Below the pieces are notes generated by a model. It searched no databases, was not told the DNA's origin, and saw only the letters and a list, made by a program, of their open reading frames with translations. Source: Aurelia coerulea (Eukaryota; Cnidaria; Scyphozoa; Semaeostomeae; Ulmaridae). From it: a stretch of 64,000 bases of DNA. The position numbers and the translations under genes were made by a program. Shown one piece after another: positions 19,715 to 31,334 of the stretch (position 1 is the stretch's first letter; each line of letters begins with the position of its first letter). Where the stretch lies: positions 8,502,001 through 8,566,000 of the forward strand of contig CM076954.1 in NCBI GenBank assembly GCA_039566865.1. Direction: 5' to 3'.

Positions 19715-22700
19715 AAACTCCTTTTTTTTATATTCCCATAAAATTTACAATCAACAGACAAAGGTTACAAGACAATGCCACAAGGAGCATAGAAATACAT
19801 AGCAACCCTGCGACCATAACATTTAACATAGAGATTCAAATTAATGTTACATTTAAATATTACAAATTACATATTACAAAATAGCAAATGGCAAATAACA
19901 ATGACATAATTCCGTCAAAAAAATTAAAACAACAAAAAACAAGTGTGAGAAAAAACAGAATAAAGAGAGAGGAGCTTTTTAACAACAAACTTAGGAACTT
20001 ACTGAAACCGTTCTGAGGCCTGAATATATTTTAACGTTGCCTCGAGAATTTTTTATTTGAATCTAAAGATAACTTTTCGTGGCCATACAGGATGATTTGG
20101 AGTAAATTTTTATTTGAATGGTTTGTTAATCCATGTGGTTGCAATATCGCATTAACACTGTTGAGAAGATTGCGTCTATCTTCGTCATAAGCATGGCAGA
20201 GCAGCAAAAAATGCTCCGTATCCTCAATACCATCATTTACAGGGCACAGAGGATTTAAAGTATCGCTGAAGTTATGTTTGAATTTGTGAAAATTCAGCTT
20301 GCTAAGTCCTACACGAAGCTGTGTTAAAATTGATAAACCTTTTGGGTCGTGAATGTTGTCGATCAGTTTTGAAGGTGGACGGATGAGTGATAATAGTTTT
20401 TTCTTGAAAGCATTCACTGAGCAGGATTGTTGAATCTCGGGTTCAAGTTTTTCCCATTCCGACAAACAGTTTGGGTAGAAACTTTATTTAAATCTCTCAG
20501 TTCTCGCACGTATTTGCCCTGTTGCAGCTCTTTTGCGAAGATTGTAGTCAGATTCCTGAAGCTGAGGTACAGGAATTCTTGTGTAATCCGGAGTTAAATT
20601 ATTGATAATCTTGTAGAAAAGAACAAGGCGTCTACTCCATCGTCGCAGGTTGAGCGATTCCCAACTAAGTTCATCAAAAATTTCTGACGAGATGTGCCTA
20701 TCCAAGCCCCAGTTACTGCCAATACGGGAGAGTATTGAACCGATTCAAGTTTTTCCATTGAATTGGTCAAAGTGACAGTTTGACTAAATTCACAGATATT
20801 TTGCGGAATGTGATATATTATGTCACCATAATCCAGATGCGGTCGGACATAGAGTTTATATATTTCGTTTAGCGTGTGTCGCGGCAAATATTTCGAAAGG
20901 AATCTCAACATCCCTATTCCTTGTCTACATTTGGAAATAACTGATTGAATATGACTAGCAAAGGACAATTTAGAATCTAGTATAACACCAAGGTGCTTTT
21001 GCTCCTGGACCCTCATTACTGGAACGCCATTAAAAAAGATGGGTGGATGATTCGTTGGAATTCTTTTTTTGGAAAAGATCACCTCAACTGCTTGCTTGGT
21101 TGGGTCAGGATTAAAGGACATTCGCCAATTGTGTGCCCACAGCTTAATAAGATTCAGATCATGGTTCATATCAAGAGCAGCTGTATGTGGATCATGAACA
21201 ACTGTGAAAATTGATGTGTCATCGGCAAATAGTTTCACATTGCACTTTAAACCATCAGTCAAGTCATTAATATAAATGAAAAAGAAAAGAGGACCTAGGA
21301 TAGAACCCTGTGGGACACCGGCGGAAATGGTACCCCACCTAGATGTTTTACCATTCAAGACAGTACGCTGTTTTCTGTCGTCAAGAAAGCTTTGCATTAG
21401 TGTTAGTAGTTTACCAGAGATACCACATCGGCGTAATTTGTATATGAGACCCTGATGCCAGACCCTGTCAAAGGCCTTTGAAATGTCGAGATAAACAGAA
21501 CGGACATCTAGCGTGGGATTGCAGTCAAATGCTGTAAATATGGAATTGACGATTGACAGTAACTGGTTAACAGTTGAGTCTCCTGGGCGAAATCCTGACT
21601 GATTTGGGTTTAATGAATCATTCGCGTTCAGATGCTGATAAAGGGAGTCAAAGATAAGCTTCTCTAGAATTTAACCAAAGATTGGAAGTAGGGAAATAGG
21701 ACGATAGTTTTTTTTTCAAATTCTTACTGTTTTTCTTATAGATGGGAACTACGTTAGCTTGTTTCCAGATTTCAGGGAAAACACCTTGGTGCATACACGA
21801 CTTAAATATTAATCTAAGGGGTAGAAGGAGTGCATCATCACATATCTTTATCATACGCACTGAGATATCGTCCCAGCCATGAGCCTTATTTGGATTCAAC
21901 GATCGAATAATACTCAAGATCTTCTCATCAGACATGGAAAAGCCAGTGAGCAGTGGAGCATTGGGTACTAACATCGGAGGAAGGTCGCTACCAGTATCGA
22001 TTGTGGTGCACTGTTGTATGAAATAATCATTGAAAATGTCTGCCTTTGCAGTAAAGTCCATAACGAATATGTCATTTTCTAACAGAGGTGGGATTATGGG
22101 TATTTTAGCTTTGTTCAAGATTTTATTTATCAAGAACCAATAGAGTTTTTTCCCTGTTTCAGGGTTTGAAAGGGTTCTACCAATTTTCGTAAAGTACTTG
22201 TCCTTGGCGTCCTCGATCATTTTGGATCCCTGGGATATCATGTTAGTAATTGCCTCCAGCCTGTCCTCTGGCTGAGCATTCCTGATGAAGGTCTTATAAG
22301 CCCTGTTCTTTTTCTGGATGAAGTTTTTGATTGATTGTGTCATTCAAGGTGCCTGGCGAGACCCGACTGTGATTATTTTGTTTGGTATAAAATTTGAAAA
22401 GATATTCAGTAAAACTTCATTCAGATTTTTAACTTGAAGATCAGGGCATGTAACTTCTGAAAAAGTATCACTCCAAGGAAACATTTCAATACTTTTTTTG
22501 ATTGCAGTGATGTTTGCTCTATCATAATACCAAATTCTGCGTTTATATGGAGGTGGAGATAGATTTTTTACACTTAGTTTACCAAAGATAATCTGGTGAT
22601 GACAGTTCTCATGTAAAGAGGGATGTACACCAGATTCAAGGAATAGATTTGGCTGATCAGTGAATATAACATCGATGCAAGATCTTGAGTTACCAATAAA

Positions 22701-23185
22701 GTGCGTTGGTTCGTTGATTAATTGGTGGAGACCAAGGTCAGATGTAAGTGGTTCGAAGAGTTTGCCCTCGTCATTTTCGATATCATTTTCCCACCAGTTT
22801 GTAGAACGGCAGTTAAAATCACCAGTTATAATAGCAAGTAGGGATTTTCGCTAGCCATCTTGGACAACATGAGTTCGAAATTATTCATTAAGTCCTGGAA
22901 TTCATTTGGCTTTGACTGGGACTACGGTAGAGTATTGCAAAAAAATATTTCTTTTTATGAAGCTGAACTTCACACACAATACATTCAGGTAGGATCGCGA
23001 GGTCTTGTCGACTTATTGCAGGAAACGAATCTTTGACATAAAGCCCCACTCCCCCTCGTTTTACATTATGTGGGTGGTTGCTTTTCATGAATGTGTAACC
23101 TATGAGATCTAAATTGTTGAGGGCTACAGTGTTGTCCAGGTGGGTCCCGACAATACCAATCAAATCGTAATTATAAACTCCAAAA
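19715..23185 (-). pseudogene. LINE beta, copy 1 (EN-RT, truncated and frameshifted)
   Basis: Read right to left: 23163-22888 holds the apurinic endonuclease motif region (GIVGTHLD, KRGGVGLYVKDS, FFAILYRSPS). 22343-21648 holds the start of the RT (NKAHGWDDISVRMIK, WKQANVVPIYKK) before a frameshift in an A-run near 21712. 21640-20594 continues with SGFRPGDSTVNQLLS, YLDISKAFDRVWH, GVPQGSILGPLF and the catalytic FADDTS near 21220. 20465-20031 is the C-terminus with a zinc-ligand-like CPVNDG..DTEHFLLLCHAY. The 3' UTR ends in a T-run at 19720. The 5' part, including ORF1 and most of the endonuclease, is missing. The copy at 45.7-53.7 kb is the same family. Confidence 0.85.
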
Positions 23186-23751
23186 CTCCATAAAAATTCC
23201 TCTAAAAATCAAATTCCTCAAAAGATTCCTCAAAAGATCTTAGATTTCCTCAGTTTGAGGAAATTTCCTTAAAAGTGAGTGCCCTGATCTTTGATCAAAG
23301 AAGCAAACAACGAAATGATGAATACACATTTGATCACAAAATATTTTTCCGCCAAAGTGCAAAATCTCTCCTTTGTTACGAGGCTCAAGGGGCATAGGAA
23401 CCTTTGCCTCCGGATTGCCTCCGTACATTTTTACCAAAAGTGCCTTCGCATTCCTTTGGTTAAAAGGGCAATAAATAAGCTCCATTTATTCATAAAAAGA
23501 TCTAACATTGGCACATTACGATCTCATAGAATCCAAATTCGCTGAAATCGAAGTTCCCTTGTAAGCAATGTCAAATATCATAATACCACTTAAATGTGAT
23601 AGTAACTCAGTATTTTCAAGTTGCAAGCCTTTGTAGGCCCTACTGGTTCATCAGGCGCACAAAAACTGTTGTTAAATTCGCTTTTTTTTTGCATCGCTTC
23701 GCTCATCTCAACTGCATTTCAACATCTGCAGTGAAAGGGGTATTCCCCTTC

Positions 23752-23808
23752 GCAGATTATCCGCGATCTTCCAGAAAAGTAGCGCACCGTCCCAGACCTC
23801 TTTGAAAA
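23752..23808 (-). repeat. Right half of inverted repeat pair with 18583-18640
   Basis: See the left half. GTCCCAGACCTCTTTGAAAA lies at its outer edge. It is directly followed by a foldback element at 23901. Confidence 0.45.
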
Positions 23809-23900
23809 GGTCTATTGCTGGATTAGTACTGAATTGATTTATGAATAGAAACGCTTTAAATCAGTGACTTATTTTTAGATGCAATGTGGGTTGACGAAAT

Positions 23901-24494
23901 AAGGGCAGATTTTGTAATACAATAGCAACAGTTGCGTTTGATCGACACCTCAATTCAAAGCGATTAGCGGATGCAGACAAAGGAAATTCTCTCAACCAGT
24001 AATTCAAAACAACAAAGCCGCAAAAGTTTCTCCGAAACTAGTAGGGCAAACTCTCGCCTTGTGCAAGCGAAAGATGGTTTTTAAGAGAAGTTATGTGCTT
24101 ATAGCGAAAGAAGAAGGGTAAATTTAAAGCTCTGTCGCTTAGATTATGTTTATTTGATTTAGGAGCTGTTTCGTAATCGTTTCATTTTAAGCCCTAAAGA
24201 CGCGAGAATTGCAATGCCTTCTGCTCGGCTCCTGAATCAAATAAACACAATCTAAGCGACAGAACTTTAGATTTACCCTTCTTCTTTCGCTATAAGCACA
24301 TAACTTCTCTTGAAAACCATCTTTCGCTTGCACAAGGCGAGAGTTTGCCCTACTAGTTTCGGGGAAACTTTTGCGGCTTTGTTTGTTTTGAATTACTGGT
24401 TGCGAGAATTTCCTTTGTCTGCATCCGCTAATCGCTTTGAATGGAGGTGTCAATCAAATGCAACTGTTGCTATTGTATTACAAAATCTGCCCTT
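23901..24494. mobile_element. Foldback element (~260-bp arms)
   Basis: 23901-24164 is the reverse complement of 24228-24494 with few mismatches; the loop is about 62 bases. There is no coding capacity. Apparent open frames in the right arm are arm sequence read in one direction. Confidence 0.8.
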
Positions 24495-24649
24495 GTTGGT
24501 TGACGAGATATCACGGTGGGTAGGAAACGCTGAATGTAAAAAAGGCTGATGTTTGATACACCAAGCCATTCCTATTCATTATATCTTTTCATTCGTGATT
24601 GAATTGTTTCCCTTCTGTGTCTACCTCTCCTGCGAAGGCGCCCTTTTTA

Positions 24650-24880
24650 TCCGTTTTTTTTATATTCAATTTAAAAATTATTTAAGACACTACCTATGAT
24701 CTACTATACCACACTACAAGGACGGGGCCAGGACGAGCAAAATATCATGTCTACCCACTGGGATTAACATAAACTAAAATACAACTAATATAAACTACTA
24801 TACCATACAACGCTACAACTAATACAGATAGAAAAGCTAATTATATGAAATAAAATGAAATGAAATGAAATGAAATGCTT
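24650..24880 (-). mobile_element. Short retroelement, uninterrupted copy
   Basis: The reverse complement matches 13170-13304 joined to 13741-13830, giving the empty site for the insertion at 13305. It is bordered by an AAATG pentamer run (24851-24878). Confidence 0.65.
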
Positions 24881-25560
24881 TGCCCAGATAATTATAATTG
24901 GACCCCTTGAATTATTTCGTAATCATTATTGGTTTGAAATGGATACATTTTCGAGCTTGTGCATTGTTCCATTAAGATTTATGTTGTTCTCTTGAGTTTG
25001 GTATCGATTTCATTTATAAAGTGTGTGACAGCAGTTCCTCGGATTTTACGGGGAATAGAATGGGGAATGGCACCAGGAATGGAATGAATACTTGAATTGA
25101 AAGGTGAAAACGAATGTAAAGCAGTGTAATAGTAGAAAATGAATATGATTCATCATAGCCTTATTCGTTAATGATTTCCTTCGTTTTGAATACACGCTCG
25201 CACAAAATTGACGAATTCAACCCACCTGGCCGGGCTGGCTCATTGAATAGTGTTAATATGAGAAATTTCTATTTGCGATTGAGATTCCATTCAACTGGGT
25301 CGCCCTACCTCTCAAATGAGCACAACATTGTTTTCCTTTATAGAAATCATAATCTAGCTGAGATCTCACTCAAATGAGCTGCCTCCCTCACTTGAGCTGG
25401 CTGTTCCGCCTCGTATGGGCAGGTGTAGGCGACAGACCTTATTCGCTGCGCCTCTGGAATTTGCGTAGGCCAAGAACCAAGGCTCTGGTTTGGAGGGGTA
25501 GGCAAATTTTTACTTTAGTGCTAGCGTTTGAACTTTCAAAGAGCCTACACGTTTTACTCA
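24881..25560. other. Intron sequence, no feature recognised
   Basis: Open frames at 25171-25571 have no recognisable content and no splice context. Confidence 0.35.
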
Positions 25561-25866
25561 TAAGAAACTAAGAAACTAGTACTGAAAGTTTCTTGAGATT
25601 ATCAGATTTTGAGAACGCAGAATTTCTTACGAGTTTCTCAAAGGTTCCATGATAATCTTCATGTTCACGTCCTTTGCCATCCTGAACACGAAAAAAAGTT
25701 TTTGAAGCCTTTCCAATGTTTAAACATCATTCAAGTATCTTCCCTGTAATTTGAGACGGAAAACAATTGAACATGAAATAGAAATATAAGGATTTCCTTT
25801 GTCATAATAAACAATCTCGTAAGTTATATTTCCCAGTATTGGAGTTTCTTAATTTTTGGCGATCTA

Positions 25867-26811
25867 ATAATAATATAATAATAATGGCAACCAATTCTCC
25901 ATTCCGGAGCAGTTACAAGTTACAAAACATGGGTATTGCACCAGTAACACAGGTTTTTTTTGGGTGTTTTTCTTTTTCCTATTTATGATAAAAACATCTC
26001 AACCATTTTAAAAATCTTTCCGAGTTTTGTTGGGTCACTTTTCAGTAAATCATTTGTGTTCAAAGATCTTTCTTTAAAGTTTTGGCACTGAAACAAGTGT
26101 TCAATGGTTTCTTCTTGAGCTCCACACCTTCTGCATAAGGCATTTTCATGTTTTCCCTTATAGTTAGCTTTTAAGTCAGTCATGTTTAGTTTCAAAGACA
26201 ATAGGTTTGCTGCATGTTTATGATTAATGTATTCTTTTTTCCCAAAGCAATTATTTTTTAGTAATCTTAATTTTGTTTTGTTACATTCCTTCATATCTCT
26301 TTGTATTATCGAAGTTATTCTATTTACTATCATATTTTTCCATTCTTTGCTTGTCAGCTTGCCTATTTGTTCCTCTGAGATATCTATGTTTAGTTCTTTT
26401 AAATCATTTTTTGTTTCTGAGTCCCAGCATTTATCTAGATTTAGACGTTTTTGCTCCTCATAAACCTTTTTCGTTAGTCGACTGTCTTTCATTTTTATCA
26501 ACTTTCTAAGGTATACAAGTCTTTTCATTTTTATCCTGTAAGTAATTGGCATAAGACCACATTCATATGTTATACCTTCATATGGTGTTGTACTTGGAAT
26601 GGAATTAGTTTTTGTTACTGCATCTTTTTTGTATTTTCTCTAGTATTTTTAATTGTTGTTTTGACACATTTGTCCATGTTTCACATCCATATAGTATTTT
26701 GGGAATTAGTATAGACTCAATAAGTTTTATACTGATCTCCATTTTTTGTTTGTTGAAAGTTGGTTGATCAACCAAAAATTTTATTTCATTAATTATACCC
26801 ATTGCAGCTGA
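25867..26811 (-). pseudogene. LINE ORF2 3' fragment (AAT-tailed family)
   Basis: 26802-26605 gives IKLIESILIPKILYGCETWT and QLKILEKIQKRC. After a frameshift, 26552-25983 gives MPITYRIKMKRLVYLRKLIK and a C-terminal zinc-like CRRCG..EETIEHLFQCQNF before the stop. The IL.YG.E.WT and C..C....E...HLF.C patterns are those of LINE thumb and C-terminal domains. An (AAT)n-type tail at 25866-25885 marks the 3' end. It is inserted in a transposon arm and 5' truncated. Confidence 0.7.
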
Positions 26812-26837
26812 GAGTTTAGTTTCTTATGGGCAGTTCC

Positions 26838-27751
26838 CAGTGGTGTAGAGCTGGGGGGCTCAGGGGGGCTCAGCCCCCTAGTTATTTTTTCCGTAATTTT
26901 GGTGGGCTTTAGCCCCCCTAGTTATTCTGAATAAATTTTGATTTTCTTAATTTGTCTATTATGACCAAAATGACAGAACAAGGTAATGTTATATTCTTTT
27001 AAAGAAGAGATCCTGGTTTTTGGTTTGCACCAAGATGAGATCTTCAATGACTATCAAGCTCTTATCTTCCTTGGTGTCTATAAGCATAAATGGGCCTCCT
27101 GTACATCTATGGGATGCCACTGATGTTACATCAAAAATGGCTTCACAAACGCACAAGTGCAAATGACAATAGAACAAGGACGTGCAAACAGACATCATAA
27201 GTGGCAAGGCGATGGGGGTATGGGGTGTCACCCCCCACTTGTTTCGAAAAATGGTCCTCGATATTCCTTTAACACGGAAGAGAAATGGCTGGGTATATGT
27301 TCGATGAGAATTTTTCCGTGAAATGCCAAATGCTAGAAGAAGATTACATAATTGAACTGTGTTATCAAAGCTTCCATTTTAACACTGGTAAATATGGAGT
27401 CAGGGGATGCCTTCTGAGCCAAAGAAAAAGATGTTTCTTCATACATTTTCTTCGTGCTCTGATTTGTAGGATAACTGTCAGTTGTCACAAAACTATCAAG
27501 GTTTTCTTGTTGCTAATGGCAAGCATGATATTGGGAGATGCATTCTAAAGGATGTTTCTTCTAAAATTTTCTTCGTGCTCCGATTTATAGGATAACTGTC
27601 AAAAACTGTCAAGGTTTCCTCGCTGCTAATGGCAAGCATGATATTGGGAGATGCATTCTACGCCAAAGTAAAAGGCGTGGCCCCAACAACTTTCCTGGTG
27701 CCACCTCTCTACCTGAGCCCCCCTAGTTATTAATCTAGCTCTACACCAGTG
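26838..27751. mobile_element. hAT-type non-autonomous element with perfect 8-bp target duplication
   Basis: The ends CAGTGGTGTAGAGCT and AGCTCTACACCAGTG are inverted with one mismatch. GCAGTTCC occurs at 26830-26837 and again at 27752-27759. The host repeat reads through this site in other copies (GGGCAGTTTCTTATAA), which confirms the insertion. Near the ends are GGGGGGCTCAG/CTGAGCCCCCC segments. The interior carries a direct duplication (about 27470-27545 and 27590-27660). Part of the interior is similar to 30110-30350 inside another hAT element. Confidence 0.9.
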
Positions 27752-27932
27752 GCAGTTCCTTATAAAAAGACTACGTGTACATCCAGAACCAATCCTTTCT
27801 CGTTCAAGTCAATTATCGAAACATATTTAAGATTGATTTCAGACTGATTGAAGCGTAATTATTATCGCTATAGGCCCGGCGAAATTTTTTCTTCAGGCAG
27901 ATTTGATACGAGTTTTGTAAATATTTTTCCAG

Positions 27933-28020
27933 TTTTGCAGAGTCTAATCAAGATGTAGAATCACTGCTGCAAGAAAGAGATGAGCACAGGCATGATTTAT
28001 TGCAGAAAATAGCTACTGAG
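27933..28020 (+). CDS. LRSAM1: LRSAM1 exon (coiled coil), window exon C
   Basis: An 88-base exon between acceptor GTAAATATTTTTCCAG and donor GAG/GTATGA. A competing acceptor 8 bases downstream would put the exon out of phase, so 27933 is chosen: the leading T completes the AG carried over from exon B (Ser). It encodes FAESNQDVESLLQERDEHRH and then DLLQKIATE and ends in phase 0. It aligns without gaps to the AEMDE...QILQES stretch of vertebrate LRSAM1 as recalled. Charged residues at heptad spacing indicate a coiled coil. Confidence 0.88.
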
Positions 28021-28261
28021 GTATGATTTACGAAAGAATCCTTATGATCTTGCAATATGCCTTTTTACATGCTAGAAAAGAGGTTTGGATCGAGTGTCAA
28101 AATCTGGTAAAGCTTGGGGAGGAAAGCGAACACACGGACCTCATTCTCAGTGGATACACTGCTAGCTGTGGCTTGAAGTTGCTTCAAATCTCGACACTTT
28201 TCAGATAATTTGTTATCGACTACTTTGCGCAAAGTGAGTTAGCAATAATAGACCAGAGGCT

Positions 28262-28890
28262 GGAGGGGGAGCATGGTCACCAGGAGAGGGAATTTATGGG
28301 ACATAGTTTTTCTAGATCACTTTTTTGCGTAGATTATGAATCCGGGTGTTGATCGGGCGGTTGAGGGGGCTTTTCGGAGATACAGGGGGGCAAAGGCCAA
28401 AAATAAGCCATATAGATTAACATCAAGAATATAAAAGTCTAAGAGGAGCAGAGTTCACAGAGTAGCCTTTTTAGATAAAGTTTGTCCATAGATTATGAAC
28501 ATTAATGTTGGTTGGGTGGTCGAAGTGGTTTTTCCAGGATTAGGGGGGCTAGGAGGGCCTAAGACCTAAAAGCTACGCTGACACTAGTATAGAGACAAGG
28601 AAAATGAAATTGAGTTGGTTTGTCACGGGAGCATCTGGTTCTATGTGTAGATTAAGAATCTAAACCTTGATTAGGAGATTAGGGGGCTTTTCCGAGATGC
28701 AGGGGGGGGAAGGCCTCAGACACTAAATATTTAGACTATGAAAACGCAAGAGTTGGTTTTTTTATCAAAAAGAGCATCTGATTTACACATATTATTCGCA
28801 TAGATTACGAAACTTACGAAACTCGCGTAGATTAATCGAGAGGTCAGGGGGACTTTCCTGAGATACAGGGAGGTGAAGTCCAAGGTTTTA
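28262..28890. repeat. Four ~165-bp subrepeats in the left arm
   Basis: Blocks of the form TAGATTATGAAT...GGTYRAGGGGGCTTTTCCGAGATACAGGGGGG...AAGGCC recur near 28355, 28515, 28675 and 28845. The mirrored set lies at about 31560-32170 in the right arm. Units differ by 20-30%, so the array predates the two arms becoming similar. Confidence 0.65.
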
Positions 28891-29029
28891 CTGAGGAAGT
28901 GACTCTCCTCTAAGTTAGTTTGAGGTCCAGTTTGGGGAAAATGGCCTTAAAGATAACTCTTTATCCTGCAAGAATTAGTATATGTAAGTCAATCCCTGTC
29001 TTTGGCTGCAAAAACTTCTTCGCCAAATT

Positions 29030-29440
29030 CTTGCAACGTAGTTTGCGCGAAGAAAGTGCTGTTCAAGACTTCTCTTGCATAGAGACAAATCAGTGACCTT
29101 TCCATCATGCTAGAAGTTTTTGTAGATCATTCTTTTTCGTGCTTCATTTACACATTTGAGGTGATTCTCCCCATATAAGCGGCAAATAAGTCCTTCAATG
29201 CAGAATCAACTAATTACTGAGACAGACGGTTTTCCGTCCCCAAATTGCCGAGTAAAGTTAAGAATTCTTCATCATCCTTGACTATCTTCCAAAATTCTTT
29301 CTTTCCTATGCGCATAAAAGAAGAAACATAGTCGTTTCCAATGAAAGCGTGCAACCCGAAAAGAACCTCTTTCTGGGCTTGTGACAGCTGGCAGGATGGT
29401 CGGGACAAAACATGTCTGTTCTTTCCGTGCCATTATCGAT
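29030..29440 (-). pseudogene. Left-arm copy of HAF-GNDYVSSF protein gene (broken)
   Basis: The minus-strand frame gives SRPSCQLSQAQKEVLFGLHA, then FIGNDYVSSFMR.GKK, and a following LLGNLGTE block. The 3' third of the gene is deleted in this arm. Proteins with an (L/A)LHAFTGxD.(V/T)S.F...GK core recur widely in animal genomes. The core resembles the helix-hairpin-helix of XPG/asteroid-type nucleases, but the match is too short to claim activity. Confidence 0.55.
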
Positions 29441-29590
29441 ATAAACGTTAAGGTTGGGTCTTTCATTGGCCGAGAAATGGGACAAGAACTGTAAGTTTAG
29501 CCTATGTCGGTGTCTGCTTCTTCGTGATTCGTTGCTAATCCAATTTCCTGAAAGCTTCCCTCTCTTGTAATTCTAAAGCAGCAGTACAGT

Positions 29591-30709
29591 CAGTGACGCA
29601 TTTACCCATGGGCCCACTGGGCCCGGGCCCAGGGGCCCCCTAAAATTCTTAAATCTAGGGGGCCCCCAGCAAAATTTGAAAAAGCCTATGAAGTGCTGTT
29701 GATTTCACTCTTGTGTTTGAAATGATTGTTGAAAAAGCCTCTCGAAAAGTTCATCGATAAAAGGAGGAATCTCATTGATACCGAAGCTGAAGTCCATAAT
29801 AAGAAAGAAATGGAAGAGGCGACAACCCCATGAAACACAAAAGCCTATTTTTGATTATCTATAAGAGCAAATTGTGAAAGAAGATGAAGCTGCAACTTCC
29901 CAAAGGCAATTACCGCACTTAGATTGTTGCTCAATGCAATGACCGCACTTTGCCATGCAGAGTTTCCTCCAGTGAAAGAAGTTTCTCCATGCTGAAAGGG
30001 TCAAGTGTCAACTAAGGTCCACAATGTCACAAGAGCGCGTTGTTGCCTTTTGCCTAATGAATGGCAGCAAATTTTGATGTCCCTAGGTACGAGGGGGGGG
30101 GGGGAATTGCCCCAACTTTTGTCCAAAGCTGGGTATAGGTTTGGAAAGACCTTTCTGAGAAATGTCAAAACTTCCATTTTAGCACTGGCGTTTTGTAGGA
30201 TAACCGTCACAAAATATCAAATTTTCCTTGCCGCTAATGGCAAGCATGATATTAGGAGATGCATTCTAAGCCAAAGTATAGGGCGTAGCCCCACAAATTT
30301 TCCGGGGGCTTTGCCCCCAGGCCCTTCATTTGGTTCCCCTCATTTAATTTACCCTGGCCACGCCACTGTCGTGATGTTTTTAGACCCCAAGAATATCATC
30401 CGAACTTTTGCAGCAGTGAAGGCAAGACGAAAATCATGAAAAACCATTGGACAAGGGGAGATTTCTTGGGATTGTACGGACATGTATATATTTGTACAAG
30501 TTTACTCATTTCTTCGAGTTTTCCCCTTTCAAAATGTTTAGTTAATATTAACCTGTTTGGCTACGGCTGAATCTGGTGGCCTTACCCATACATGGCATAC
30601 ATGCTAACAGGGTATCCCGAGTACTATGATACCAATTTTTTTAGTTATATTCTAAGGGGCCCCAACCAGATTTGGGCCCAGGGCCCCAACAGACTTAAAT
30701 GCGGCCCTG
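29591..30709 (+). mobile_element. hAT element with decayed transposase
   Basis: The left end CAGTGACGCATTTA and the right end TAAATGCGGCCCTG are inverted with few mismatches. AGTACAGT is duplicated exactly at 29583-29590 and 30710-30717. Subterminal GGGCCC-rich segments pair with each other. It is inserted near the centre of the palindromic element. A further hAT-like end (CCACGCCACTG, 30358-30368) lies inside, suggesting a second nested fragment at about 30080-30368. Confidence 0.9.
29962..30062 (+). pseudogene. hAT transposase C-terminal (dimerisation) remnant
   Basis: 29962-30000 reads VSSSERSFSMLK. After a short frameshift, 30012-30062 reads LRSTMSQERVVAFCLMN. The order S-ER-FS-LK...LRSTM-Q-R is the classic hAT C-terminal dimerisation motif. 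The rest of the transposase is not recognisable because of deletion and nested insertion. Confidence 0.75.
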
Positions 30710-30775
30710 AGTACAGTGTTTCCTACAAAAATAAACAACACGATCTCTTTGAAATGATTGCATTTCTTCTTTCCA

Positions 30776-31334
30776 GACCTCTTTTTTAAAGAGGCTCTTC
30801 TCAGGTTGCACGCTTTCTCTGGAAACGACTATGTTTCTTCTTTTATGCGCAAAGGAAAGAAAGTTTGGAACATAGTCAAGGATGATGAAGAATTCTTAAC
30901 TTTACTCGGCAATTTGGGGACGGAAACCGTCCGTCTCGGCAATTAGTTGATTCTTTATTGAAGAACTTGTTTGCTGTTTATATGGAGAGAAGCACCTCAA
31001 AAATGTAAATGAAGCATTAAAAAGAATGTTCTAGAAAAACTTCGAGCGTAATAAAAAAGTCACTGAGTTGTCTTTACTACTCCCATGCAAGAGAAGTCTT
31101 GAAAAGCACCTCCTTCGCGCAAACTACGTTGCAAGAATTTGGCGACAAGCACAAAACCCAATGGTGTCGAGGATCCAAGCAATTATGGGTGGAATCAAGA
31201 TTGCCCTGTCGACTGGGTTACTGAACCTTATTCAGAAAGAGCTGCAGAGCTCTTGAGCGATAGAGAGAACAATGTAAATGGCAATGAAATTTCAGACCCG
31301 GAGTACGTGAATTGGACTGATTATTCGGGACAAT
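30776..31334 (+). pseudogene. Right-arm copy of HAF-GNDYVSSF protein gene (frameshifted)
   Basis: The + strand frames give LRLHAFSGNDYVSSFMRKGK and a LLGNLGTE block, then after shifts LVDSLLKNLFAVYMERS, then LLPCKRSLEKHLLRANYVAR with IWRQAQNP, then GW and CPVDWVTEPY...AAELL to a stop at 31334. The C-terminal pattern LPP(C/T)...L..H..RA.Y.a..W...P...GW is a recurring tail in this uncharacterised family. At least three frame breaks are visible, so the copy is dead. Confidence 0.6.

Larger units (their letters stand above)
25565..27790. repeat. Arm of the first transposon family, split by two insertions
   Basis: 25565-25866, 26812-26837 and 27752-27790 read in order as the right inverted repeat of the element at 88-3398 (CTGAAAGTTTCTTGAGATTA ... 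GTTTCTTATGGGCAGTTCC ... CCTTATAAAAAGACTACGTGTA). A LINE interrupts it at 25867-26811 and a hAT element at 26838-27751, so the arm is older than both. Confidence 0.75.

Noticed and set aside
29030..29480. Overlapping minus-strand ORFs as intact genes
   Set aside because: Comparison with the other arm shows frame changes and a 3' deletion, so this is a broken copy.
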